DNA of 25,068 bases from CADCVW01 sp035644935 (lineage in GTDB: Bacteria > Pseudomonadota > Alphaproteobacteria > Sphingomonadales > Sphingomonadaceae): the NCBI GenBank assembly GCA_035644935.1, contig DASQNO010000122.1, positions 1-25,068 of the forward strand. The letters are read 5' to 3'. The notes beneath the pieces were generated by a model that was not told the DNA's origin, searched no databases, and was given only the letters and a program-made list of their open reading frames with translations. Shown here one piece after another: positions 1 through 6,433 of the stretch. A program made the translations under genes and the position numbers. Position 1 is the first letter of the stretch, and every line of letters starts with the position of its first letter.

Positions 1-238
1 TAGCCCCGGCCAGCGTCGTCACCGCAACGTTGCATTGGCTCTGCGCCACGATCGCCGATCCTTGCGCGGAAATCACGTCGTCCCGCGCGGTGATGTCGAT
101 ATTGGCGCAGGCCGTCGCGTTGGCGACGATGCCGTTGCTGGAGACCCCCGCCGCGAGGACCGTCCCGGAGCTGATCGTGATCGGCCCGTCGACTCCCGCG
201 ACCCGGATTGCATCCGAATTGGCGCGGCGTTCACGCAT
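1..238 (-). CDS. Partial beta-strand-repeat (autotransporter/adhesin-like) protein, running off the left edge
   Basis: Reading leftwards from an ATG at 238 (a GTG lies one codon earlier, at 241) gives 79 open codons that continue past base 1. The protein is rich in Gly, Ala, Ser, Thr and Val. It has a loose repeat of short beta strands, with stretches such as GPITISSGTVLAAG, NGIVANATA and IDITARDDV, and two cysteines. This pattern is typical of the passenger region of autotransporters and large surface adhesins of sphingomonads (family knowledge). There is no signal peptide: the protein starts directly in repeat-like sequence, an in-frame TGA lies at 266-268, and no upstream frame continues the pattern. 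It may therefore be the 5'-truncated remnant of a larger gene, or a gene with a misplaced start. The remainder lies outside the window, so function stays unproven. Confidence 0.45.
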   Translation of the reverse strand, partial: MRERRANSDAIRVAGVDGPITISSGTVLAAGVSSNGIVANATACANIDITARDDVISAQGSAIVAQSQCNVAVTTLAGA

Positions 239-352
239 CACATCGGCTAATTCTATCCGATGGCATCATCTATATTCTTAATAGTCCAGCAATAGCGTCC
301 GGTCAGCGCCCGCTTTCGGCAACTGTGTCCTTATTACCCTTCCCAGAGAGCT

Positions 353-958
353 TCAAAGCCATCCGTTCATTCTGGCAATGCGGCCTGCCTCGATCCGGTT
401 GCCGCCGCCGATCTTGCTTGCGGCCTCCGACAGATAATTCCGCACCGTGCCGGGGGACAATGACAGGCGGCGGGCAATTTCCTTGTTGGACAATCCCTGC
501 TCGGCCAGCCGAAGCGCGTCGCGCTCCCGTTCGGTGAGCGGGTCGGCGCCCGCCTCCCATGCGGCCGCGGCCAGATCGGCGGGAATCGAATGGCCGCCGG
601 CGGCGACGCTTCTGATTGCGGCGGCGAGATCGTCGATGGGACTGTCCTTCAGCATATAGCCGCGAACGCCGGCGGTGCGGGCCCGCGCCACGTAACCTGC
701 GCGTCCGAAGGTGGTGACGATCACGACCCGGGTCGGCAAGCGCGCCTCGGCAATCTGCTGGGCGACGTCGAGCCCCGATCGATTGGGCATTTCGATATCG
801 GTGAGCAGGACGTCGGGCGACAGTTCTCTAACGAGCGCCAGTGCCTCGTCTCCGCTATGGGCGCGGCCGACCACCTGCAGATCGGGTTCAAGGTCCAGAA
901 GCGCTGCAATCGCGCTGAGTACGAGCGCCTGGTCTTCGGCGACGACGATGCGGATCAT
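353..958 (-). CDS. NarL/LuxR-type response regulator (DesR-like)
   Basis: This 201-residue protein has a receiver domain (about 1-120) and a C-terminal LuxR-type helix-turn-helix (about 138-198). The receiver shows acidic residues E8-D9, the phosphoacceptor D54 in LLTDIEMP, T82 and the conserved K104 in MLKD. The output domain has the family pattern LTERERDALRLAEQGLSNKE followed by LSPGTVRNYLSEA. It should bind DNA when phosphorylated by the kinase encoded just upstream. Its ATG overlaps the kinase stop as ATGA (955-958), indicating translational coupling. It is the last gene of a four-gene minus-strand operon, so it most likely controls that operon's ABC transporter, as in Bacillus modules of the same layout. 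The regulatory target is inference; the family call is secure. Confidence 0.95.
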   Translation of the reverse strand: MIRIVVAEDQALVLSAIAALLDLEPDLQVVGRAHSGDEALALVRELSPDVLLTDIEMPNRSGLDVAQQIAEARLPTRVVIVTTFGRAGYVARARTAGVRGYMLKDSPIDDLAAAIRSVAAGGHSIPADLAAAAWEAGADPLTERERDALRLAEQGLSNKEIARRLSLSPGTVRNYLSEAASKIGGGNRIEAGRIARMNGWL

Positions 959-2022
959 GTCGCGATCGGAACCGTGGCGACAAGGCGCGTCCCCGGATCG
1001 GCCGGCCCCACGGCGAGAGAGCCGCCCGCCGCGCGCAACCTTTGCCGCATGCCGGCAAGACCGTTGCCCTCGGTGAACGAGCCACCCTCGCCATCATCGA
1101 TCACGCTCATGCGGGCGACCGCGGACTCGACGGCGATCTCGACGGTGCATCGCCTCGCCCTGGCGTGTCGGATGACGTTGGTCACGGCCTCGCGGAGTGT
1201 CATCGCAAGCACTGCCCCGGCATCGGCGTCGACTGCCTCGGGATTGCCGCGCATGATCGCTTCAACTCCGGCGGCAGCGAGTGCGTCCTGCGACGCGGCC
1301 GCTTCCCTGCCGAGGCTTCCGGCCGCAACACCGGCGAGCGCCGCTCTGACCTCGGCCAAGCCTTCGCGAGCAGCTGTCGCCACGCCCTGCATCTCCGCCG
1401 CCGACGCCGCCTGGTCGCGACCGACCAGCTTCACGGCAAGATCGGCTTTGAGCGCCACCAGCGTCAGTGTGCGCCCCACCACGTCGTGGAGGTCGCGGGC
1501 GATCCGCTCACGCTCGGCGGTACCCGCCAGCCGGCGCACTTCCTCCTGAGCCGCCAGAAGCGCTCGGTTGCGGTCGTACAAGGCCTCGCGGGAGATGGTC
1601 CCGAAGCCGGTCATGACGATCAGCACGAGGCCGGGGACCCACCACATGAGCGGCTGGTTCAACACAAAGCCTGTCGCCGCGGTCAGGCCCGCGATTGCGG
1701 CGATGGTAATCACCCCATGCCGGGCAGGGCGAACGGCTCCGGCAAGCGCCGCGCCGTAGACCGAAATAACCGTCCAGCTGCCGCCGACCTGCGAAAGCGC
1801 GATCGCGATCGCCGCCAGCATGAAGGAGGCGGCGATCAGCCGCGCGCCCGATTGACGATAGCCGATCAGGTACACGGGCAGGAACAGCAGGAGACCAGCC
1901 GTCGACGCGATGAGTTCAGCGGGATCGGGCGTCCGCCAGAGCCACGGCACGGCGTAGAACGGAAGATAGGCGAGCCATGGCAATGGCCCGTCGATCCATG
2001 TCTTACTCTCGCGCCCGGACAT
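955..2022 (-). CDS. DesK-type sensor histidine kinase (HisKA_3)
   Basis: This 355-residue membrane kinase has four to five hydrophobic segments in roughly residues 15-142, with almost no periplasmic domain. They are followed by the dimerisation/phosphoacceptor helix ERERIARDLHDVVGRT with H179 and a short HATPase domain: N-box TLREAVTNVIRHA around N282, G1 box IDDGEGG at 308-314, and GNGLAGMRQRL. The lack of an extracellular sensor suggests it senses the membrane or its partner transporter, as in DesK and LnrJ-like kinases. The ATG at 2022 was chosen because the reading frame upstream overlaps the permease gene heavily, while a GAGG sequence lies about 10 bases before this ATG and only 32 bases separate it from the permease stop. 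The stop overlaps the response regulator start by four bases. Confidence 0.93.
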   Translation of the reverse strand: MSGRESKTWIDGPLPWLAYLPFYAVPWLWRTPDPAELIASTAGLLLFLPVYLIGYRQSGARLIAASFMLAAIAIALSQVGGSWTVISVYGAALAGAVRPARHGVITIAAIAGLTAATGFVLNQPLMWWVPGLVLIVMTGFGTISREALYDRNRALLAAQEEVRRLAGTAERERIARDLHDVVGRTLTLVALKADLAVKLVGRDQAASAAEMQGVATAAREGLAEVRAALAGVAAGSLGREAAASQDALAAAGVEAIMRGNPEAVDADAGAVLAMTLREAVTNVIRHARARRCTVEIAVESAVARMSVIDDGEGGSFTEGNGLAGMRQRLRAAGGSLAVGPADPGTRLVATVPIAT

Positions 2023-2054
2023 CCCGGCAGCCTCGCGCCATCCAAACGTTCCGG

Positions 2055-2807
2055 TCAAGCCGGGCTCCGTCCCCAGCCCGTGTACGCCCACCAGCCCGCC
2101 GCCGCGGTCATCAGCAGCGCGACGGCCCCGTGGGTCATCGGATCGCCCATCACCGGAGCGCCGACGATGAACAATCCGAGCTGACCAAGGTGGAATGACG
2201 GCACGAGCTCGCCGGCGAGCTGCATCCAGTCCGGCAGCACACGGGACGGGATCCACAGGCCGCCGAGCACGGAGAACCCGAGGAACAGGGCGTTCGCGAC
2301 GGCGACCGCCCCCTTGGCGCTCATCCGCATCCCGATCCCGAACCCGATCAGGGCGAACGTTATCGTGGAAGCGAGATGAAGGCTGAAGATCAGCGCCCAT
2401 TGCGGCGCAGACAATCGGGCGCCTGCGATGACGCCCAGAGCATAGATCAGGAGCACCGACATCGCAGTGGCCGCCATCGCCGTCACCAGCTTGGCGCCGA
2501 GATAGGCGCTCGTTGGCATGGGCGAGATGCGCTTGTATTCGATAATGCCCTGTTCGCGTTCGGACGCGACGCCGGCGCCAAACCCGAACAGGGCCGCGCC
2601 GGTCGCGGCGAAGACCCCGTAGCCGGCAAGGCTTGCCGCGACCGCCTCCGGACTGGGGGACCTGGCGACGCCCAGCGTGAAGAGTGCGTAAAAGGCTGCG
2701 GGCGTCAGGACCGTTGGAAGCAGGAATTGCGGCAGACGCCACGAGCGCTTGAGTTCCGCGACGCATTCCCGGCGCAATACGCCGGCCGGAAGGGTGGCGG
2801 CGGTCAT
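2055..2807 (-). CDS. ABC-2 type transporter permease
   Basis: This 250-residue protein has about six hydrophobic segments. It has an N-terminal cytoplasmic stretch (LRRECVAELKRSWRLPQF), a first membrane span, and a cytoplasmic loop with the ABC-2 hallmark EREQGIIEYKRISPMPTSAY, in which an R-E-x-G motif precedes the coupling region. Several further spans follow. Its first four bases overlap the end of the ATPase gene (2804-2807, ATGA), so the two are translationally coupled and should form one exporter. Only one permease gene is present, so the transporter is probably a homodimeric membrane core with two ATPase subunits. The substrate is unknown. Related Gram-positive modules with the same neighbours export lipids or confer resistance to membrane-active antibiotics, which is a hint rather than evidence. 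Confidence 0.92.
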   Translation of the reverse strand: MTAATLPAGVLRRECVAELKRSWRLPQFLLPTVLTPAAFYALFTLGVARSPSPEAVAASLAGYGVFAATGAALFGFGAGVASEREQGIIEYKRISPMPTSAYLGAKLVTAMAATAMSVLLIYALGVIAGARLSAPQWALIFSLHLASTITFALIGFGIGMRMSAKGAVAVANALFLGFSVLGGLWIPSRVLPDWMQLAGELVPSFHLGQLGLFIVGAPVMGDPMTHGAVALLMTAAAGWWAYTGWGRSPA

Positions 2808-3712
2808 GCGGCGATCCTTTCTGGGGACGTAAGGAGAACCGCGATCGCATCTTCGAGCGAGGCGTCGGCCACCCGCAGATCGGCGAGAGTGCGGTCGGCA
2901 TCGGCGAGAGCGCGGATCGTCGCCACCGCGTCGATGGTGGCGATCCGGGTCTCCGCGCCCTCGCGGATCGCATCGCGCACGGCGGGCATCACTCCAATTC
3001 GGACGAGCGGCAGTTTCGTCCGACAGCGGACGACGGAGCCGCCGACCCGCGCCCTCAGCGCCGCGGGACTATCGTCGGCAACGATGCGGCCGCCGTCCAT
3101 CACAAGCACCCGGTCCGCAAGGGCGTCCGCCTCCGCAAGATCGTGGCTGGTCAGGAGCACGCCCGCGCCGCTCGCGGCGGCTTCCCGCACGGTATCCCAC
3201 AGCGAGTGGCGCGACATCTGATCCATGGCGGCCGTCGGCTCGTCCAGCACCAGCAGATCGGGGCGTCCGCAGATCGCCAGCGCATACTGGACTCGGCGCG
3301 TCTGTCCGCCGGACAATGATCCGCACCGCCGCTTCGCGAGATCGCAAAGCCCGGCAATCGCCAAGGTCTCGGCCACCGGTCGTGCGTCGCGATAATAGCC
3401 GGACTGCAGCGTCACCAGCTCCTGTACGGTGAGCGTGTCGGGCAGGCCGGACGCCTGGAGCATCACGCCCATTCGCGCACGGGCCGCGGGCCGCGAGGGA
3501 TCCAGCCCGAACAGTCTGGCGGTACCATCGTCAGGCTGAAGCCTGCCCGTCAGCAGCCCCACCGCGGTGGTCTTTCCTACGCCGTTCGGCCCCAGTAGCG
3601 CCGTGACTTCGCCCGCTCCGATCGCCAGATTAAACTCGCGCAGTACATCGGTGCCTCCGAGCCGCTTCGTCGCCGAAAAGAGTTCGGCGATCGCGTATAA
3701 TCGATGTGGCAT
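2804..3712 (-). CDS. ABC transporter ATP-binding protein (ABC-2 exporter)
   Basis: This 302-residue ATPase carries every nucleotide-binding motif: Walker A GPNGVGKTT at 41-49, signature LSGGQ at 133-137, Walker B LLVLDE at 153-158 with the catalytic glutamate, and the switch histidine H190 in LTSHD. A C-terminal tail of about 80 residues is typical of drug- or lipid-type ABC-2 ATPases such as CcmA/DrrA relatives. The start at 3712 is supported by a purine-rich GGGGGA stretch a few bases upstream and by the family's usual N-terminus, which begins shortly before the first beta strand. It is the first gene of the operon ATPase-permease-kinase-regulator. The 66 bases between it and the upstream hypothetical gene presumably hold the operon promoter, but I see no convincing -35/-10 pair there. 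Confidence 0.95.
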   Translation of the reverse strand: MPHRLYAIAELFSATKRLGGTDVLREFNLAIGAGEVTALLGPNGVGKTTAVGLLTGRLQPDDGTARLFGLDPSRPAARARMGVMLQASGLPDTLTVQELVTLQSGYYRDARPVAETLAIAGLCDLAKRRCGSLSGGQTRRVQYALAICGRPDLLVLDEPTAAMDQMSRHSLWDTVREAAASGAGVLLTSHDLAEADALADRVLVMDGGRIVADDSPAALRARVGGSVVRCRTKLPLVRIGVMPAVRDAIREGAETRIATIDAVATIRALADADRTLADLRVADASLEDAIAVLLTSPERIAA

Positions 3713-3778
3713 GTCGTTCCCCCGCGTCCGTGAACGTCACCTTTCGCGCAATTGCGGCGGGCGGGGCAGTGTTGGACG

Positions 3779-4090
3779 TCATGTCCAGGCAGTGACAGAT
3801 GTCACGCATTCCGCTCCGCCCGCGATCGTCTTCGGGCTCAACGAGCCCGGCAAGCTCGGCAGCCGCATGGGTTCCTCGTTCGACCGGTGGAACTTGCCAT
3901 CCGCATCGCTTCCCCAGACGAGCCTCACCAGCACCTCCTGACCGGACGCGGCGCTTCCGCTTAAGGCTTCAACGACACGGAAGCGCGCTGTCGAGCGGAA
4001 GCCGTCGCCCCGCAAGTCGTCCCGGACGTCGAGTACCTCCCCGACAACAAGGGCGGGGACAAGCATGGCCCGGTTCTCGGGTGTGCTCAT
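3779..4090 (-). CDS. Hypothetical protein, possibly the 3' half of a split gene
   Basis: This 103-residue protein is not one I recognise. The middle reads like a small beta-rich domain (LVVGEVLDVRDDL, TARFRVVEALSGSAASGQ, EVLVRLVWGSDADGKF), a pattern common in secreted or envelope proteins of unknown function. No signal peptide or membrane segment is visible. The start lies in exactly the same frame as the preceding hypothetical ORF and is separated from it only by a TAG and two codons (TAG-AAT-GGG-ATG). The two may therefore be one protein interrupted by a nonsense change, or two adjacent genes. The ribosome-binding site is weak (AGAATGGG directly before ATG). It lies on the same strand as the downstream ABC/two-component operon, but nothing else ties it to that operon. 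Confidence 0.45.
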   Translation of the reverse strand: MSTPENRAMLVPALVVGEVLDVRDDLRGDGFRSTARFRVVEALSGSAASGQEVLVRLVWGSDADGKFHRSNEEPMRLPSLPGSLSPKTIAGGAECVTSVTAWT

Positions 4091-4096
4091 CCCATT

Positions 4097-4537
4097 CTAC
4101 TGCACCCAGGCGAGTACCGGATCCAGGCCGCGCACCTTGAGGGCACGAAAGTCTTTGGCCGTGAGCCCCGGTGCGATCATGAACCGAGTCACGTCCAGGG
4201 ATTGTGCCTGGGTCGGCGGCCGATCAGGCTGACCCTCTTCATAGGTGACGAGCCGGCTTGGCAGCATGGTGCCCTCCACGAGCGCACGGATCTCCGCGAA
4301 GTCGTGAGCCGCTTCCAACGCGCGGTTGGCAGCCTGCATGTTGATTTCATTGTAGGTACCAGCCGGCTGCGCGCCGTTGGTCATGATCTGCACGGACGCA
4401 GCAAGCCGTACAGTCTCGGCTACGGCCGCCCTGCTCAGCGTCGGCAGATCTTTGACCTGCAGTAGTACACGACCTCCTTCCACGTCCTCGCTTACCGATG
4501 CGGCGATGCCGATCGCGTCAGCGTTCTGGAGGTCCAT
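4097..4537 (-). CDS. Hypothetical protein upstream of, and in frame with, the preceding ORF
   Basis: This 146-residue, mostly soluble, slightly acidic protein is one I do not recognise. It reads as ordinary coding sequence, with alternating helix-like stretches (AAVAETVRLAASVQIMTN, EINMQAANRALEAAHDFAEI) and no signal peptide, membrane span or metal motif. The ATG at 4537 has a GAGG about 12 bases upstream, which is rather far. The ORF ends at TAG (4097-4099), and the same frame resumes with ATG at 4090, two codons later. It may be the N-terminal part of a 250-residue protein broken by that stop codon. It borders a gene-poor stretch on its upstream side, so it may be an island of accessory DNA. 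Confidence 0.5.
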   Translation of the reverse strand: MDLQNADAIGIAASVSEDVEGGRVLLQVKDLPTLSRAAVAETVRLAASVQIMTNGAQPAGTYNEINMQAANRALEAAHDFAEIRALVEGTMLPSRLVTYEEGQPDRPPTQAQSLDVTRFMIAPGLTAKDFRALKVRGLDPVLAWVQ

Positions 4538-5262
4538 AAGCTAAGCTGCCTCGTGAAGCTCGCTCCAATTGCCATCAGCGTCGTGGCGATGCTTCCCACC
4601 TGCGCTGCCTGTCCAGCGACAAAAGCCCAAGCTCACGCTGATCGTAAACGAGGTGGAGCAGACGGGTCGGGTCTCCGTGGGGGGGCGAACCGTTCGAAGT
4701 AAACGAATGATCAACAACGGCTGGAGACTGCGCTTGGCCTATCTGCGCAGCGAGGAGCTGCCGCAGTGGTCGAGCCTCGCGTCAACGACGTAGGCTACTG
4801 CTGATCACCGTCATTATTTCGCTCGCGCGAACAACAGCATTGCCGGAATGGGGTTCGTCCCCGAACCACCTCCGGTGGGCACGGAGCCGCACTAAACTTC
4901 CGCTATGGGTAGAAAGCGGCCTTTAACGCCTGACAGATTAACGGGCACAACCCCTTCCCCCAGTACGGGCACGGCAAGTTTCGCAGCGAGTGCGTCTGGT
5001 GCAGGATCCGGATGTACCGTGCCAAGGACGGACAGTGGATCCTCACTGAGTGCTAGGGTGGCCGAGATTGAACCCCGGTCGCTTGCATTGGGCCTGAACA
5101 CGTTCCGGTCCGCCATTCTTCGTTACTTCGTCGGACGTTGTCTCGGAGTGTTCAGGGCGAGCATCTGCAACGCGTTCGAAGCTATCTGACCCGCGCGCAA
5201 ATCCGCGGCGCACGAGCGGGAACCGCGTTGCCAGAGGAGCGTCACTGCTTCATGCTGCAACC
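4538..5262. other. 725-bp stretch with no convincing gene; degenerate sequence
   Basis: No frame gives a protein I would defend. Short open frames exist (4569-4793 plus, 4892-5116 minus, 4905-5189 plus) but lack ribosome-binding sites and recognisable motifs. One plus-strand frame, 4934-5056, reads like real protein (NGHNPFPQYGHGKF followed by ECVWCRIRMYRAKDGQW). It has no start codon and is closed on both sides by stops, so it looks like a decayed gene fragment. Small perfect palindromes lie at 4852-4867 (GGTTCG, 4-base loop, CGAACC) and 4866-4878. A weak inverted pair, CCGCT/AGCGG, lies just before 4920. The stretch is plausibly remnant DNA. It separates the minus-strand cluster on the left from the plus-strand hydrolase genes on the right. 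Confidence 0.5.
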
Positions 5263-6339
5263 GTGCGTTGGTCCCCGCTCCTGCTAATCGCTCTTCTCGC
5301 GTCATCCGGCTGCGCAACGACGGCGTCCAATCTGGCTGGAGAAACCTACACCAATCCGGTGCTTGATGCCGACTTCCCCGATCCGGCGGTGTTGAAGGCC
5401 ACCGATGGCCATTACTACGCTTACGCGACGCAGGGCGGGGGGGACGGGACGACGCGCAACATGCAGGTGGCGCGGTCGGCGAACCTGGTCGACTGGACAC
5501 TGCTGCCCGACGCGCTGCCGGTAAAGCCCGCATGGGCCAGCCGGACGCAGGATTTCTGGGCACCGCACGTCGCGGCACATGGTGGGCGCTATTTCCTTTA
5601 TTATTCCGCCAAGCCGGATGCGGCACTGACCGACAACAAGCGGGGGCTGTGCCTGGCGGTGGCGACGGCGAGCCGGCCGGAGGGGCCGTTCACTGATATC
5701 GGCCGCCCGCTCGAATGCGGTTCCGGATTCGTCAACATCGATCCGATGGCGTTCGACGATCCCGCGACCGGCAAGCGGCTGCTGTACTGGGGATCGGGGT
5801 TCGAGCCGATCAAGGTGCGCGAGCTGGCCCCCGATCGCGTGTCATTCGCGCCCGGCAGCAAAGCGATCGACCTGATCCGGCCGGTCAAGACAGACGACCC
5901 GGCGGAATATGGCCGGCTGATCGAAGGCGCCTGGGTCGTGCGCCGCGGCGGGTGGTACTACCTCTTCTACTCGGGCGACAATTGTTGCGGCCCCAGGGCG
6001 CATTACGCGACGCTGGTGGCGCGTTCGCGCAGCGCCACGGGGCCGTTCCAGACGCTGGCGGAAGCGACGGGCGCGCCACGCAGCGTTATGCTCGAGCAGA
6101 ACGGCCGGTGGCTGGCCCCTGGGCACAATTCGGTCGTGCGGGACGCGGCGGGCGACGACTGGATCCTGTACCACGCTGTCGACACGCGTCGCCCGCGCAC
6201 CAAGCCGGCCGATGAGATCAACAGCCGCCGCGTCATGCTGCTAGACCGGCTGGTCTGGCGCGGCGGCTGGCCGCGGCTGGAAGCGGGTGGCCCGACGTCC
6301 GATCCTCGGCGCCAGCCGAACGAGGGAAGGCGGCGCTAG
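5263..6339 (+). CDS. Glycoside hydrolase family 43 lipoprotein (arabinanase/xylosidase-like)
   Basis: This 358-residue protein folds as the GH43 five-bladed propeller. The three acidic catalytic residues are visible: the base D40 in DADFPDPAVLK, the pKa modulator D160 in NIDPMAFDD, and the general acid E221 in LIEGAWVV. A histidine in APGHNSVV, often near the active site, is also present. The family acts on arabinan, arabinoxylan or xylo-oligosaccharides; the exact substrate cannot be read from the sequence. The first 17 residues form a hydrophobic lipoprotein signal with C17 after ASSG, placing it in the envelope. The start is a GTG at 5263. No in-frame ATG, GTG or TTG lies upstream with a better signal, and the AGGAG at 5235-5239 is oddly far (about 24 bases) from it. 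An M3 peptidase follows on the same strand. Confidence 0.88.
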   Translation: MRWSPLLLIALLASSGCATTASNLAGETYTNPVLDADFPDPAVLKATDGHYYAYATQGGGDGTTRNMQVARSANLVDWTLLPDALPVKPAWASRTQDFWAPHVAAHGGRYFLYYSAKPDAALTDNKRGLCLAVATASRPEGPFTDIGRPLECGSGFVNIDPMAFDDPATGKRLLYWGSGFEPIKVRELAPDRVSFAPGSKAIDLIRPVKTDDPAEYGRLIEGAWVVRRGGWYYLFYSGDNCCGPRAHYATLVARSRSATGPFQTLAEATGAPRSVMLEQNGRWLAPGHNSVVRDAAGDDWILYHAVDTRRPRTKPADEINSRRVMLLDRLVWRGGWPRLEAGGPTSDPRRQPNEGRRR

Positions 6340-6433
6340 CCTACCGATGCATTGCGCCGGGTTGCCGGGGGTTCAGCGTCGACGTCATAGAAGAGCGTAC
6401 GAGTTTAAAGCATCAGAGCTGGTTGGAGAGATC

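Noticed and set aside
2023..2973. Long upstream extension of the histidine kinase frame
   Set aside because: The extension runs through the permease gene in another frame and has shadow-like Arg-rich content. A ribosome-binding site supports the start at 2022.
5061..5095. Sequence resembling a tRNA T-arm (GATTGAACCCCGG)
   Set aside because: The invariant GTTCGA core is missing on both strands and no acceptor stem can be formed.
4892..5116. 74-codon minus-strand open frame in the gene-poor stretch
   Set aside because: No clear Shine-Dalgarno or neighbour link. It could be a small gene, but the sequence alone does not support it.
4905..5189. 94-codon plus-strand open frame in the gene-poor stretch
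   Set aside because: No ribosome-binding site and Ser/Thr/Arg-rich sequence with no pattern. It is less protein-like than the adjacent frame at 4934-5056.
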